Shown: piece by piece, positions 11,757 through 24,006 of the stretch
Layout of the letters: every line of letters begins with the position of its first letter
Numbering within the stretch: the first letter of the stretch is position 1
Assembly: GCA_021234155.1 (NCBI GenBank)
Contig: JAJEKV010000102.1
Coordinates: forward strand, 1,606,456 to 1,670,455
Origin: Isoetes taiwanensis
Taxonomy: Eukaryota; Streptophyta; Lycopodiopsida; Isoetales; Isoetaceae
Direction: 5' to 3'
DNA length: 64,000 nt
The notes under the pieces: generated by a model
The model's input: the letters and a program-made list of their open reading frames with translations, nothing else
Told to the model about the DNA's origin: nothing
Database searches by the model: none
Program-made: the position numbers and the translations under genes

Positions 11757-11875
11757 GGGGCATGCACAAGCAGTGGAGCAGGTGGAGCATGTGATTTAAT
11801 TCGATAGAACGCGTGATTTAATTCGATACAACACGCAAAACCTTACCAACCCTTGACATATGAACAAGTTTGTCT
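11757..11875 (+). pseudogene. rrn18: Mitochondrial-type SSU rRNA fragment (part 1), likely NUMT
   Basis: The sequence carries the universal SSU rRNA stretch around E. coli position 920-980: GCACAAGC, GGTGGAGCATGTG, TTTAATTCGAT, then ACACGCAAAACCTTACCAAC and CTTGACATATGAAC. The last wording is that of plant mitochondrial 18S rather than plastid 16S. A short internal duplication repeats GATTTAATTCGATA. The fragment is mutated and incomplete, so it is a nuclear copy and not a working rRNA gene. Confidence 0.85.
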
Positions 11876-12208
11876 TCTATAGGTCAATTCGGATGGCCGT
11901 AAATCTATTCCAGGATGTGGTTAACCCAACCCGGACCGGGTTGGGTTAACCATTGCTGCTCAGTTTCAAGCTCAAAAAACAAGGGTTTCTTCAAGCTCAA
12001 AAAACAAGGGATTAAACTGTTCAAAGAGCAGATTACAAGCTCTATTCCAAGATCAGAATGTCAGAACACAGTTTCGCGCTCAGTTCATCGCGTGGTTATC
12101 CCGCCAAAAAATAGTGGTTAGCTCTGACAAAAACAGTGGTTACCTCGGACACACACACAGTGGTTAACCCGAACATGTGTCCCGGTTTACGGCATCCCAG
12201 AGTAGATT

Positions 12209-12305
12209 TACGGCAGCATGGCTATCGTCAGCTCGTGTCGAGATGTTTGTCCTGAAATGTTTGGTTAAGTATTGTTAGGAGCGCAACCCTTGTTTTCTCG
12301 CAGTA
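12209..12305 (+). pseudogene. rrn18: Mitochondrial-type SSU rRNA fragment (part 2)
   Basis: This continues part 1 after about 330 bp of unrelated DNA. GCATGGCTATCGTCAGCTCG, GAGATGTTTG, then TTGGTTAAGT and GAGCGCAACCC(T) form the conserved SSU region around E. coli 1050-1110. The spacer between the parts (11876-12208) replaces a region that in the rRNA is only some tens of bases. The NUMT was therefore interrupted or rearranged after transfer. Confidence 0.85.
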
Positions 12306-13882
12306 ATAGTATCTCAGACTGCATGGTCATGAAGCCACGAAGACTGTTGTGAGTGATTTGCTCTGCCAGTAAGAAGATTTCCTTCTTCCTTCAAGTATGG
12401 ATCATAATCTTATGTGCCAGAGTAAGTTAAGGCCTAGGTAATGATAGGTAATGATAATGACGTAGTTTTTGCCAGATGGGTGAAGGAAATGGCCTTTTCA
12501 ATGCATCACAAAGGGGCTGGGACAGAATTGGAGGAATAAAATTGCAGGACGTACAAAGATTGATCTTGACCAAACAAAGCGATATGGTGGTGTTAGGGAA
12601 CAAATAAGTTGAAGCTGAAGCTGCTTTTATTTCTGTTGCTATTGGCATTAGAATGGTGTCTATTTTTTCTTTCATCATTAGGGTAGGGTGCCCACTATCA
12701 GCGCAGTGCCCAGCTACTGCGTGGCTCAATTCCGCACTCTTGCCCACTGATCCTGCAGCCCTATCCCCCTGTATTGAGCATACCTTGCCCTTCAACTGTG
12801 TGTAACTTTCTCCACCAATGTTGGATTGACACGTGGATTGGTGCATATGAAAGCCCTCTTCAAGAGCTTTCTTTTCATATGTGTTGGCACTGCAGTCTCC
12901 ATTACAGTGCCATGGCTCTTTGATACAGATCTGCGTATGTCTAATAGCATGCTAAAATTTGAAGGACCGAAAGCAAGCCCTGCACATCTGACATTCCTTC
13001 ACACACACGAATAGAAGGAAAGAACAAGCTGCTGTCTCACAAGGGGTTGCTCGTATAAATGGGAAAAAACTGATCTGGGTAAAAATATGAGCAGAGGTGA
13101 GCGTAGTTGAATCGGGATGTAAGGAACTTCCAGCGAAGCTAGTTTGAAGAATCTGGCCCTCCTCTATTGTAGAAACCCCCACCCCGTAGATTGAAGCAGA
13201 TCCCCTCCCCGGAACCTATCCGCCCCCCTCTATGCCGATTCAAGATGCAGAAAACTACCAAAAATCTTGTAAAGTTTGTCTTATTTGGGCGATGCAAGAG
13301 AGGGGTGCCGGATAGGTTCGAGGGGGGATTAGTTCAATGGAGGGGGCCGGATACTCAGAATCGCCCAGTCGACACTATAGTAGAGGGGGCCGATTCTTCA
13401 ACCGTCCCAAAAAGAAGACATTGGCGAAGCGTGAAGAAATTCGAGAGTAATGCACTCACGGAATCGCCTATGGCGATTAGAGTTTCCTTGTGGTTGAAGA
13501 TAGGTTGTTGGTTGCTGTGACCGAACTCCTTCATTATGAAACTGTCTATGAATTCATATCAATAGGACTATGTCATGAATTATAGCTATGTAAACATTAA
13601 ACATTAATTATAGCTATGAAAACATTAAACGTTAAGTTGTAATGAAATAAAACGTGGATAGGCTAGAAATCCAAGAAATTGGGGGGGAGGAGACCTGCTA
13701 TAAAAATGAAATAAAAACTAGCGAAACGCAGCTTGGGGCAACAGGAGGGTAGGACTTCCAAGCTTGAGCAATCAAGGAATAAATGTTATCAAATGAAGGT
13801 CGTGATTATTATACACGTGTCCTCGTAGGTTTATAATCTCAAATTATTACAATTACAATTGTTGATTCATATATTGCATTAT
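12306..13882. other. No recognisable gene; one inverted repeat
   Basis: No protein domain is visible. Around 13208-13325 there is an inverted repeat: GGAACCTATCCG followed by CCCCCCTCT faces AGAGGGGTGCCGGATAGGTTC, with arms about 21 bp and a loop near 70 bp. The nearby short open frame (13191-13520) is largely this repeat and I do not regard it as a gene. Confidence 0.45.
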
Positions 13883-14298
13883 GGTCCTAACATTTTTTTT
13901 TTTTTTTTTTTTTGAAGGATCGGATTAACTAATATTAATTCGTAGAAATACAAGAAGAGCGGTATTAGGGTACTCCTCTTTTACACCGGCAAGGACCCAC
14001 CTAATAAGTGTACCTATCTACAACTCATGCCACAAATCTCCCAGTGTCTACAATGTGGAGGGTTCTTTCCCAGATCCCGCTTTGACCTTGACTTCTTTTT
14101 CCAGGGGATGCCGATCTGATAGATATAGCTTGTACCTCATTTGCGGGACCAAAGCCCGAGGTCGATGATTCTGCATTCCCCGAACACCTTCATGCGCCGC
14201 CGCCTCGGATGAGCCACAACAACCAGGCTTTACACGGATGAAAGGCCGACTCAAGCCGGGACCACCTACTAGGGTACACCCCAAAAGGACCTCCCCGA

Positions 14299-14614
14299 TC
14301 AAGCGAGTGAGGTATGAAAGAGGCGCTGAACCCACTGCCATGCCGGCTGGATATCTGAACAGAGAAACATGCAGTGTTCCAAGGTCTCCACACAGCCACC
14401 ACACATGGGACATAAGTCGCTGATCCGAGGGTTGATCCTGTGAACCCATGTGTTCACCCTCGAGAACGGTGCACACCGCCACAAAGAATACCGAATCTTG
14501 GGGGCGAGATTGGGTTCCACACCCACCTCCGTGATAACGCCCCCACTCATCCCTGTGCACCAAGACTCCATCCATCCGAGGGAGGCAACTCATCTTGAAC
14601 CACCGTAAGCTCAT
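14299..14614 (-). pseudogene. L1 ORF2 C-terminal zinc-finger (zf-RVT) region
   Basis: The translation has RINPRISDLCPMCGG, ETLEHCMFLC and a following W-rich stretch. This is the C-x2-C...H-x4-C zf-RVT pattern found at the C-terminus of plant L1 ORF2 proteins. It sits about 400 bp before the poly(A) tail of the element. The same module occurs in the LINE pieces at 57006-57242 and 61131-61260, in more divergent form. Confidence 0.8.
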
Positions 14615-15685
14615 AAACAGACCTCACAAACTTTGAGGGATCCACTTTCGGGTGGCACTTCCACACACGCCCCGATGCCCGCGGGAGGGTGCGGTGGGTA
14701 GAGCATTAGCCACCCGTACTGTGATAGTACGATCCCATTCCCGGGGTCAAATCTATAACGAAACAGCTGCCGGGTGCTAGTTGCCCATCCATATACCAAT
14801 CCGGCCACCGCAAAAACCCCACACCGCGCCCATCTCTAGGCTTGGACTCGGGATCAACGGAGGCCGCCAGAACCACAGGTGCGTGTGGTCCAAGGGGGAT
14901 CCACCACGGCGACGCCTCCAACTGAACGCAGCTGATGGCATCAAGTGCAAACAATGGACGGACCTGCCCCGTGCCTGTAGAGCCCCTTCAAAACGGCGAG
15001 GCATGAGCATACGGCCTGATATCCACAAACAACGCCCAAGGGAGCCGCGCGGGCACAGACGGCTTGTGGAAAACTATGGAATGAGACAACGACTGGTGAA
15101 GCAAGACCATGCCCGGGGAGTCGGTTGCGTTCTCAAGAATAGCAAAACAAACTTAGGCGGGGAGGACCTTGCCATGCGGACGGATCAAAAAGCCGAGTCC
15201 ACCCGCGGCCTTAGGGCCCGGACGCACTTCCACCAGGGCCACCTTCACTACACGCCCCTCCTCATTGCCTCCCCACACAAAGGATTCACGAACCATAGCG
15301 AGAGATTTCCGGCACCTTACTTTCCGGGTGCGGGGATGATAGAGCCATATAAATATGAGTCGAGCAAAGGGCCGGACTTAAGCCCTTTGTGACCACGCCT
15401 GACCATGGGCCGGCTTCCCCCTTTCCACCAATTGAGATGCCGGCGAAATCAACGAGAATGTCTTCCCACACCGTTGAAATTTTGAGATATCAATGCCAAG
15501 CGGAATGCCCAAAAGCCTGGAGTGCGGGTGCCCGCGGGCTGCGTTCACCATGGGAATTGGGACACCACCGCCGGCATGGGCTCAGCTGCCGGCCACAGTC
15601 ACCGAGCACTTCGACCAATTCATAAGGCAGCCAGAAGCAAGGGAAAATGTGTCCAGCAGCTCCTTCGTATTCAAATAGTTTAGCC

Positions 15686-16615
15686 TCATGCACTGCAGAA
15701 GAGGAATGAATCAGTCCCGTCTTGACTCCCAATCTGCTGCGATCCATCTGCCATCCTCAGTCCCTCCACCACACCAGCCTCCACTGCAAAAGTCAACAAC
15801 TGCGAGAGGGCCTCCGCTACAATGGTGAAGAGGAAGGGCGCCAGAGGGCATCCCTGACGAACTCCACGCCCCACCCCAAAGATCGGAGAGGACTCACCGT
15901 GACACAGGAGGGTCGCTCTGGCGGACACTAGGAGCTTCATAACCACTGCCGTAAAGGCCTCCCCACATCCAAAGGCCAACATCATCTTTTTCAAGAACGT
16001 CCACCGCACACTATCATAGGCCTTTGCGAAATCCAGCTTCAAATACACAATCTGCTGACCAGTTTTACGTGCCCAGTGAATGCCCTCAAATGCCGCTGCT
16101 ACATTGCTGAGAATCTGCCTGCCCGGAATGAAGCCAGACTGCATGGTACTAATCGTTTCTTTCAAGACAACTTGCAGTCTAAGCGAGAGTGCCTTCGCAA
16201 TAATTTTGTAAACTAGCAAATGAAAGGGTGATGGGGCAAATCCGGAAATGACAGTGGCTCCTTGACCTTGGGTATCAGCGAAATGCAGCCCGTATTGAGC
16301 CTATAGTCCAACGCTGATGCCCGGCAAATCTTGATAGGTCTGCTCCACCGAGTCCCCCACCCAATCCCAATATTCTTGGAAGAACTCGATCGGAATGCCA
16401 TCCAGACCCGGACACTTGTGAGGGGCCAAGTCACGGCACGCCTCCTCAAGCTCCTGTTTTGTGAAGGGGCTGCGGCAAGAATCGCCTCCTTTCTGCGGAC
16501 ACCTTACATGCCACTTCTTACCGAGAACAATCTCCTCCATCACGCCTCTGTGTAGGGTATGTCTTCTCTGGAAGAACCGAGAAAAGTGATGAAAAGTTGC
16601 ACGCTGAATGTCCAC
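15686..16615 (-). pseudogene. L1 reverse transcriptase, broken before the YADD box
   Basis: Motifs in order are CPGLDGIPIEFFQEYW (16390 region), LVYKIIAKALSLRLQ, MQSGFIPGRQI, YLKLDFAKAYDSV (first catalytic Asp) and GVRQGCPLAPFLFTIVAEAL. After that the reading frame becomes DGTDSFLFCSA where the YADD-type box should be, so the second catalytic Asp pair is lost. A frameshift near 16215 separates the fingers from the palm. The sequence is plainly an L1 ORF2 relic. Confidence 0.85.
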
Positions 16616-17218
16616 TGGCCCGAATGCAAGATACGACCATCACCCAATGACAAGTGGCGACATAGAAGCGCATACTTCTTCTCGGCCAGCTACCCTGAAC
16701 ATTCGAGAATTAGTGTCCCCCTCCCTCAACCGTGATCCTCGCTTTCACCCTCGCTGCCGCTGATTCATTTGCAGCAATGCAAATAGAAAAATCTCATTCT
16801 CCAAGACCCCCATCGATGGCGAGACCTCAGCCTCTTCCAACTCAAGGATACAATGCTTCTAACACCTCCCTCTCTTGGCGAGCTCAAGGACGCCCCAGGA
16901 CTTAGCAAATGCCTTTAACTCGAGCTAAGGCCCGCACCATTCCCCGCCATCCCAAAACTATCCCGAAAGGTGCTAAAACCAAATCTGTTGGCATCCCCAA
17001 GAGAAATCGCATCCTTCGATAAAAGGTATTTAACTTGAACCGATATCGCTTTCGGCCTGGCAGGCCTCGCTCCCTGGGAGATTAACTGAGGGAAATGATC
17101 AGAGACTGCGGCGGACAAAATGTTCGTCCGCCTAAGCTGAGGCGCCTGTCCGGCTGCTAGGGTATTAACATAGCACCTGTCATGCCGAGCATACGTCCGA
17201 CCGGCCCCCGTCCACTGA

Positions 17219-17792
17219 TTACACCATGTGAATGAAGAGTCGCCGCCACTTCCGCCAGATCACGGGGAGTCCAAAGAATAGTACCCACTGCTGCCGCTCA
17301 AAACCCTGCACGACTTCCGCTCCTCTGCCACACCTATCATGAACGGACTCAACCATGTTGAAGTCGCCCAACAGCAGCCAAGCCACATCCGCACCCAGGG
17401 ATGCCACCTTATGTCTTAACGACGCCCACAACGCCCCTCTCTGCCGCGCGCTGTTGTGGGCATAAACATTCACAATCCCCCACTCCCGTGGCCCCTCATG
17501 CCACTTGATGATGACCCACCTACCCCAACGGTCAGCCAGGGAGAAAGTCACTTGCACGTGCATCTTCCACGCGATAACAGTCCCACCCTTAGAGGCCCCG
17601 GAAATGGCGACTGCAGCAGCATATTGTGGCCCAAACATATCCAACAATGCCCGAGTCCCCACAGCCCAGACACTTATGCTCCTGAAGACACAAGATATCT
17701 GGATCCAACTTACGAACAGCCATCGCTACTCTCGTCCTCTTAGGTGGGTGGCGGCACCCCTCGAGCGTTCGACTCACAATCGTTTTGTCCAT
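17219..17792 (-). pseudogene. L1 endonuclease domain, frameshifted
   Basis: KLDPDILCLQEHKC near the start (minus strand about 17720) carries the catalytic QEHK/QEtK Glu. GIVNVYAHN follows, and then WLLLGDFNMVES (about 17360), the GDFN block. The domain is split between two frames near 17620. It stands directly upstream of the RT in the element, the usual L1 ORF2 order. Confidence 0.8.
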
Positions 17793-18548
17793 AGCGCAAC
17801 TAAGAAGAAGGGTTCTTCATGCTTCTTCTTCCACCGTCTTCTTCGGTGGCGGGCTCGATCGGGATTTGTATGGAACCGGGCGGGTTATCCGTGAGAGCAA
17901 TCCGCATCAAATCGCCTCGTCCATACGAGCGTGCAGGCCACCTTATCGGGATCCATTCCCTCAGGAGGCTTGGGTGGATGGAGCATCGGTCGGCACGACG
18001 CATCGGCCTCTCCTTCACCAATCCGCATCTAACCGTCGTGATTTGGCTGCTTTCCCGCTCGAAAGCTGGCGGATGTGAAGCAACCGGGCCACCATCCGAG
18101 GAGATCTTCGATCCACGTTCCACCACCGGTAGCCCGCCGGCTCGATTATCCAGAGATAGACTGAGGTGGTTTGTCCGTGGGACCGGGACCGACTGGGTTA
18201 AACTGAAGGAACCTCCTCCCCTACCCGATTTTGAGGCGAATCTGGTCCGGACCGGAACCTCCCTCCTTGCTTCCGTGGCGCCCGATCGCAACATGCGAAA
18301 TCGGGGCGAGCTGCGAACGAGTAGGCGGGAAACATCTGTGGATCTACGCCCCATTCAACGCGTCGAGAGGAAACCGAAAATACCAATCTCCGCTCTTAGC
18401 GGATCATCGAAGGAGGCAAAGTGGACTATCCGCGGGTAAAGCCACACAGATCTTCGGCTCTCTAACTATGGAGTGCGCAATATGGCCACCGAGCCCATTA
18501 GCCATCGCAATCATGAACTTCGCAACAACATGTCGCGGGGGAGATCCA

Positions 18549-19040
18549 TTACACGAAACCAACATGGGATCTTCGGTATGACAATGACCGAGCACTCACC
18601 CCGGGGGTGTAATGCTGGTAAATCAGATAATTCCCCCACATGAGGTCAACCCCTCTCGCTACTACCCTCTCCACTGCCGGAGGCGCATCAAACATAAGAA
18701 GGAAAAAATTGTTCCCCAGGAACTTCAAGGACTGAAACGGTGAGATCCCCAGCCGCTTAAAGTGAGCTTGCAGCCACCCGCCCACTCTCACGGTGTCCAA
18801 AGCCTCCCGGTAAAGATAGTACACCAGCACGGCGCACGAGACTAGGTTGGAAATAGACTTGAGATGCTGCTGATGATCTAACTCGACTATGGCCGTCGGA
18901 GGGCCAATCGAGTCCACCTGCAACTCCCTCCTATTGTGCTGATTCAAGAAGGCCAAAGCCTCCTCCATCCGATAAGAATCGGCAGGGGCCACGGTATGCC
19001 GAATCCATTCCGAGAACCGCGGCCGCGATAGCCGACTCAC
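18549..19040 (-). pseudogene. L1 ORF1 (RNA-binding, gag-like) fragment
   Basis: The translation contains VGGWLQAHFKRLGISPFQ, KFLGNNFFLLMFDAP and GVDLMWGNYLIYQHYTPG. This arrangement resembles the DUF4283-type domain found in plant L1 ORF1 proteins and related nucleic-acid-binding proteins. The rest of ORF1, to about 19875 upstream and 18400 downstream, is in other frames and low in recognisable content (proline- and glycine-rich). The presumed role is binding the LINE RNA. The frame is not continuous with the 5' part. Confidence 0.55.
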
Positions 19041-21234
19041 CCATCGTCGTTAAAATTCGCCATGCAGAGGACCCGCTGCCTTGGTTCCGTTCCCTCACCC
19101 ACACCTCCTCAAACTTGGGCCGTCTACCATACGGCGGGCAGCTGGCGGATCTTGGGCATACCATTGCACCCGCTGCAGGGCAAACTACACATCGGTTCTA
19201 CCACATAAAGGGATCCTCCGCAAGAACGTAAAGCAGCGAGCTTGGACTAGCCAATCGGAGTTCGCGGTCTCTAGTCTTTGGCATGCTACCGGGACCTCAA
19301 ATTCTGCCTCCCCGCAGCCGGTATCCATCGCGCACGGACCTCCCCGCAGACTCCAACCTGCAGATCAAGTATCGAAGATGCTCCATGACCTGTGGGGGGA
19401 TGAGCTGCTACCTCCATCCCACCGACCTCCATAGGCCCTCTCCCTACCCTAGCCGCAACCCCAAACCGGGCGGGCGGTAGCTCCCCTCCTTGCCTCCGAT
19501 CTCTGTGAAACCTTGCCCAGCCCCTGACTGCTGCACATACTCCAGAAGGGGACTTAAGGCTGTCTGCCCTATCCCCTCGCTCCTCAGAACCCTGCACATG
19601 CCGGATTGATGGGCACCAGGTTGAAGTGGCCCGCTGCCACCCTCCACACCTGCCTCAAGTGCCAACATGACCACATCCGGTCCTGAAGCAGCCGAATCTA
19701 TGGGCATCACAGACCCCAGCCCCGCTGGCTGGCCCTGAGGCCCTAGAACATCCGAGCTCCTCACAACACCATCCCTCTCACCTGCCGAAGCAGCTACTGA
19801 CTCCAGCAATCCCGCAGATGGGCTCCGTAGCCCTGCAACTGCCAAATCAAGCCCTACAGCCTGCTCCTCTGCCATCAGAAGATCCGGCGAAATTGGGTAA
19901 GCTTAAGGTCAAGAACCAACCCCAGCGGACCGAAGTGCAGCCGCTGCTCGCCAACCCGAATCCGCCCGAGATAGTCGCTTTGATCCCCGGGATCACTCTT
20001 CCCCGCCGGCTCCTCGCCATGCCTCGAGGCTCGAGTCGGTAGTTCAAACCAGCCGCTTGCCAACGCCAGCCTTAGGTCCTAACATTTTAACTTGCAAAGC
20101 CGCTATCTTGCATTTAGTGGTACATTTATAGTGGCAAATGGTATTTATTATGCCAGTTTATAGTTTCTATCTGTTGCTAGCAAAACGCGTGCCCTCACTA
20201 TTAGGACACACAAGTTGCTAGAAGTAGGTGCTAGCTTTGTTGCTAGCAAAACATGTTACATTGTACTAATCTCAACACAGGTTGCTAAGCAAGAATTGCT
20301 AGCTTGCATAAACTGCTAGCTTGCACTACCTTAGTATGTTTCTTTTTTTCAAATAAACAGAGAACAATATTTGGCATTTGTCACATTTAAAGGGCCTTCA
20401 ATCTGGATATATCTATTTGTTTTGATTATATATACTACGATGTATATAAACATCATGCAGTAATTGTATTTTGCACTCTCAATTGAGTCTGATGAATCAG
20501 AGACTCACATATTGGACTTGCAATAGGCTTTAAAAAGGAAAGGCTTCTATAAATGTAAGAATTGAGCATATTTTTGGAAATTGAGAATGAGATATGTAGA
20601 GTAGAGTGGATTTTAAACAAGAATAGAATAGAGTTCTTATACATTGCTATTTCTGATGCTATATGATGTATGAAAATGGAGGAGGTGTGCATCAGATTCT
20701 ATGGACAGATTTATCAAAAAAGCCTATATTATGACATTCACAAGCACATTCTCATAAACGAGAAAATATATTGACATGGTCGGCCTAGAATGAGGTAACA
20801 CAAGTTTGCATTGCCAAAACAACCATTCATCGATTTTTTAATGCACTTGTTGCCAAAACATTCTCAAGCATCCATTTTGAAAGAAGTGTCATACCAAAGT
20901 CTCAATTACAAAGACGTCCTCTAAGTTATTTAACAGTATCTTCTTACATTGTTTTTTCTTCTAATTGGGAATTTTTCAATCATCATTCTCATTTGTTGCT
21001 TCTCCATTTTATGACCACCTTGAATTTAGGTTTTCTATGGAACACAATAGACATAAAGAGCATTGGAAATTTGGAAATCCTAGATAGGGATCATTAATCC
21101 CTGTTTGTGATAGAGATGATGTGTTAGATTTAGTGGCTCTTGCGATAACAATTGCTTTCCATGTTCAGTAAAAGAGTATTTCTATATGACCTCTAATGTT
21201 TTATGTTGCCAATGCAACAGAAATACAAAAGTAA

Positions 21235-21357
21235 AACATGACCATCCTTGCAAGCATCAACATGTGGTATCGTGAGTAGTTGTATGGACGTTAAAGGCCA
21301 AGTAAACATGCAAGCTAGGACAGTAGCGCGACAACGCCGGGCACACATTCACTATGT
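21235..21357 (+). mobile_element. Degenerate Helitron-like 3' end
   Basis: This contains GCGCGACAACGCCGGGCACAC, a short stem-loop (CGxC-AAC-GCCGGG) followed by CATTCACTATG, where an intact end would read CTRRT. It is a diverged copy of the sequence at 22030-22143, sharing TTAAAGGC and the hairpin core. I take it as a decayed Helitron terminus. Confidence 0.45.
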
Positions 21358-22029
21358 AATGCTTTGCTAACCTCCAATTATTTGTCTCTTTTATCAGATG
21401 AGAAACGATAGTGTGAATTGGCAAATTGGAGTTTTAGTAGCAAAAGAACTCACCTGTGTTGGAATATGTAATGGAGCAGATTTTAGGGTCTATAAATCGT
21501 TTCGTCCTGGTATCTGATACTATTCTATGAGCCTACCTTTGGGATAAATTGTCTCACGTGCTTGATAGTTGTGAGACATCGTGGGCAGTTCGAATCAATG
21601 ACTTCCATGTGCATTTCACTTTTACCTCGACTAAGATGTTATCTGTAGGAAAAGTAAAGATATAACGCGGGCATCCAAAAAAATACAACATTAGGCCCTT
21701 GGTGATGTGTGCCATGTGGAGATGCATATCTAGAGTTCCATCATGAACTAAAGTATGCCAATGAATCAGGACAAGATTTTGTGTTTTGCATTTTTGTACC
21801 TATTTTTTGTTGATGTACTTAACTATTTCTAAGTGTGACATTTTGAGCACAAGTTTTAGATTTATCTTTTCAATTTTTTGTATTTAGAGGCAAATTAATT
21901 GCCCCCCGCATTCCCTATAAAGCATTATTTTCTCAATTGAAATCAAAAAATGCAAAGTTAATACATTGATGATACTGTCATTAGACAATTTCAATAACAA
22001 AAATAATTATTAAAGCAACTAATATCCAT

Positions 22030-22143
22030 TCTTGCAATTATCAAGATGTGCTTTTGACGGAAGTTGCACATATGGATGTTAAAGGCTGAGGAAATACAGA
22101 TGCCAGGACATTAGCCCGGCAACGCTGGGCACACATTTGCTAG
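22030..22143 (+). mobile_element. Helitron-like 3' end (hairpin plus CTAG|T)
   Basis: CCCGGCAACGCTGGG forms a stem-loop. Nine bases later comes CTAG at 22140-22143, followed by T. A hairpin about 10 nt before CTRR is the Helitron 3' signature. The same hairpin wording occurs at the end of the Helitron at 50409-53294. I could not find the matching 5' TC end. Confidence 0.55.
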
Positions 22144-22228
22144 TAACACATTCAATTGTTTTATATAGTCTATGGTTTCAGGAATTGTTATTTTTATATC
22201 CATATCAAATCCCATTGATTCTAAGTGA

Positions 22229-22510
22229 GGTGCATCCTGGACTACCTCGATCATTAGATCCGTCGATCTTATGGCGCAGATCATGGGCCTCTCGTTTTGA
22301 TTATGGTCATTTTTTATTGGGGGCGCCTATGATTTTGAAATATGAAATACAGAATACTATGTATTCAATATGGGTGCGCCCGAGACTACTTCGGTCATTG
22401 GATGCGTCCATCTTATAGCCCAGATTGTATGCTGACCTATGGGCGACTCTCATTTTGTTTATGGTCACTTATGATTGGGGGGCGCTTATGATTTTGAAAT
22501 ATGAAATACA
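22229..22510 (+). repeat. Tandem duplication, unit about 140 bp
   Basis: Two consecutive units (about 22229-22368 and 22372-22510) share CTACxTCGxTCATT, GGGGGCGC and ATGATTTTGAAATATGAAAT. They are diverged, so the duplication is not recent. No function is evident. Confidence 0.7.
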
Positions 22511-22689
22511 AGTCCTAACAAGAATGATTTAACCATTATAGTTCATGAGCAAGACTTCCAACATTCTAGACTCCAATATAATAACAAAAGTGAATAGGCA
22601 AGAAATTTAAAAGCCCGCACAATACTATAGCTTGCAACTGCATAACAATTCACCAAGATGGAGAGAAGTTCTGGGTAAAGGAACTTATC

Positions 22690-24006
22690 AAAGAAATGAA
22701 ATGAAATGAAATCATATTATTGTCTATGAGACCATCAAGTCTAAAAGACATATCTAAATAATCAACTTCTTCATCCTAATCGTTATCTATGGTGACAACA
22801 TTAAACTCACTCCCCTCTATTTCACGAATATTCAACAGAAACTTATAATTTTTTACATGATTTTCTCTAACCTTCATTGCTTCAATTAGATAGTTACTAA
22901 TATGCCTTGCTGGTAATCTGTAAAAGTCCCCTAATGTGATATCCTGGGATATGGAAAATCTCTGTCTCAAACTTTGATATGTTGGGAACTACAGTACTAA
23001 ATGCTCTTCATCCTCTATCTCATCCATCCCGCATACTTTCCATGTTTTTCTCTCTCCAGGCACATTCCTCCACCTTCCCACCTCCACTTCCAAATAGTGT
23101 GAACTCAATCGCACTCTACATATCATGTGTCTTTTATCATAGGACCCCTTCCCATTGAGATGTGGAGCCTCTACAAGTTCTGGGTTCATCTTCTGTATAT
23201 AATATTGCATTTTCACTCCTGGGTTTGCCCATAATTTCTTGCGCATATTTCCTGCGCTTATCCAATCATAAAAATCCCCTTTGTCGTCAATTGCATCTTC
23301 CAAGCTCATACCCCATTTTTTGGAACCATTTGATCATATCCGCATACCAACCCTTTATGCTGCTCTACACCATTGCCAATACTAGTACTCTAATTCTTTC
23401 CATTCCTTGAACCTTTTGGCAGATATTTTAGAGTTTGGTACATGGCTTCCCCTTCTATGCCTAGTAATCCTGTATTTGCAAGCATCATTGCATAAGAGTT
23501 CTGCATTTTAACACCTAATTACGTCAACAGGATTTTTTTTTTTTTTTTTTTTTGTATCTTTTCAACTCGCTTCCATATCTCTAGTGAGAGATGGGGCCCC
23601 CATACTTCACATCCATATAGTACTACACTCCTAACTAAGACTTTACATAACATTCTCTTCATTTTCCAATCTAAATCTTCTATGTAAAGCCTAAAGGGCC
23701 TTAATCTCAGCATCTATTCTCTGCTTAAGTCCCTAGTATTTGTATGTATCACATATTTTAATTTCTTTCCATTTATAGTAGAACTTAAACTCTGGATCCC
23801 TTCTACCAAATACTAGCATCTTAGTCTTGTTACTCTCATGTTCATGGCATCACAAAAAGAGGCAAGTGCATCAATACATTTTTGCATATCGGCAACATTT
23901 CTAGCAAACATTATGATATCATCAGCATATATTAAGAGTAGGAATACATACCCAGCTATGGTTGTGCCTTTCCCTCCATAATATTTAAGCCAACCTTCAA
24001 GTTGGT
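22690..24006 (-). mobile_element. LINE (second family), 3' half, split by the LTR block
   Basis: Read on the minus strand, this continues from the piece at 55656-55882. It carries GGKGTTIAGYVFLLLIYADDI (the catalytic YADD box) at about 24000-23920, VVLYGCEVWGP at about 23640, and a C-terminal block CRVRLSSHYLEVEVGRW with EDEEHLVL near 23080-22990. It ends in ATTTC units at about 22693-22712. Frames are interrupted, including at a T tract at 23528-23553. The coding order runs seamlessly from 55656 to 24006 once the inserted LTR element and one TTGGT are ignored. Confidence 0.85.

Larger units (their letters stand above)
13896..20074 (-). mobile_element. Full-length but broken L1-type LINE with target-site duplication
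   Basis: The element is read on the minus strand. The 3' end is the T tract at 13893-13913, a poly(A) tail on the minus strand. The 5' end is at about 20074. The duplicated target GGTCCTAACATTT occurs at 13883-13895 and again at 20075-20087, which fixes both ends of a 6.2 kb insertion. Gene order on the minus strand is ORF1 (about 19875-18400), endonuclease (about 17792-17219), reverse transcriptase (about 16615-15686) and zinc-finger C-terminus (about 14614-14299). Multiple frameshifts and stops make it inactive. Confidence 0.9.
20088..22228. other. AT-rich spacer with Helitron-like ends and a TTGCTAGC cluster
   Basis: No gene is seen. At 20172-20330 the octamer TTGCTAGC or close variants recur about six times, twice as TTGCTAGCAAAAC. 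The two Helitron-like 3' ends are listed separately. The rest is plain AT-rich sequence with no supported ORF. Confidence 0.5.

Noticed and set aside
17800-18439. Overlapping long frames on both strands within the L1
   Set aside because: GC-rich L1 sequence keeps frames open by composition; no domain seen and placement is inside ORF1/ORF2 of the minus-strand element.
23519-23713. Poly-Lys ending protein on minus strand
   Set aside because: The Lys run is a T tract (23528-23553) within the LINE frame; a tract expansion and not a protein feature.
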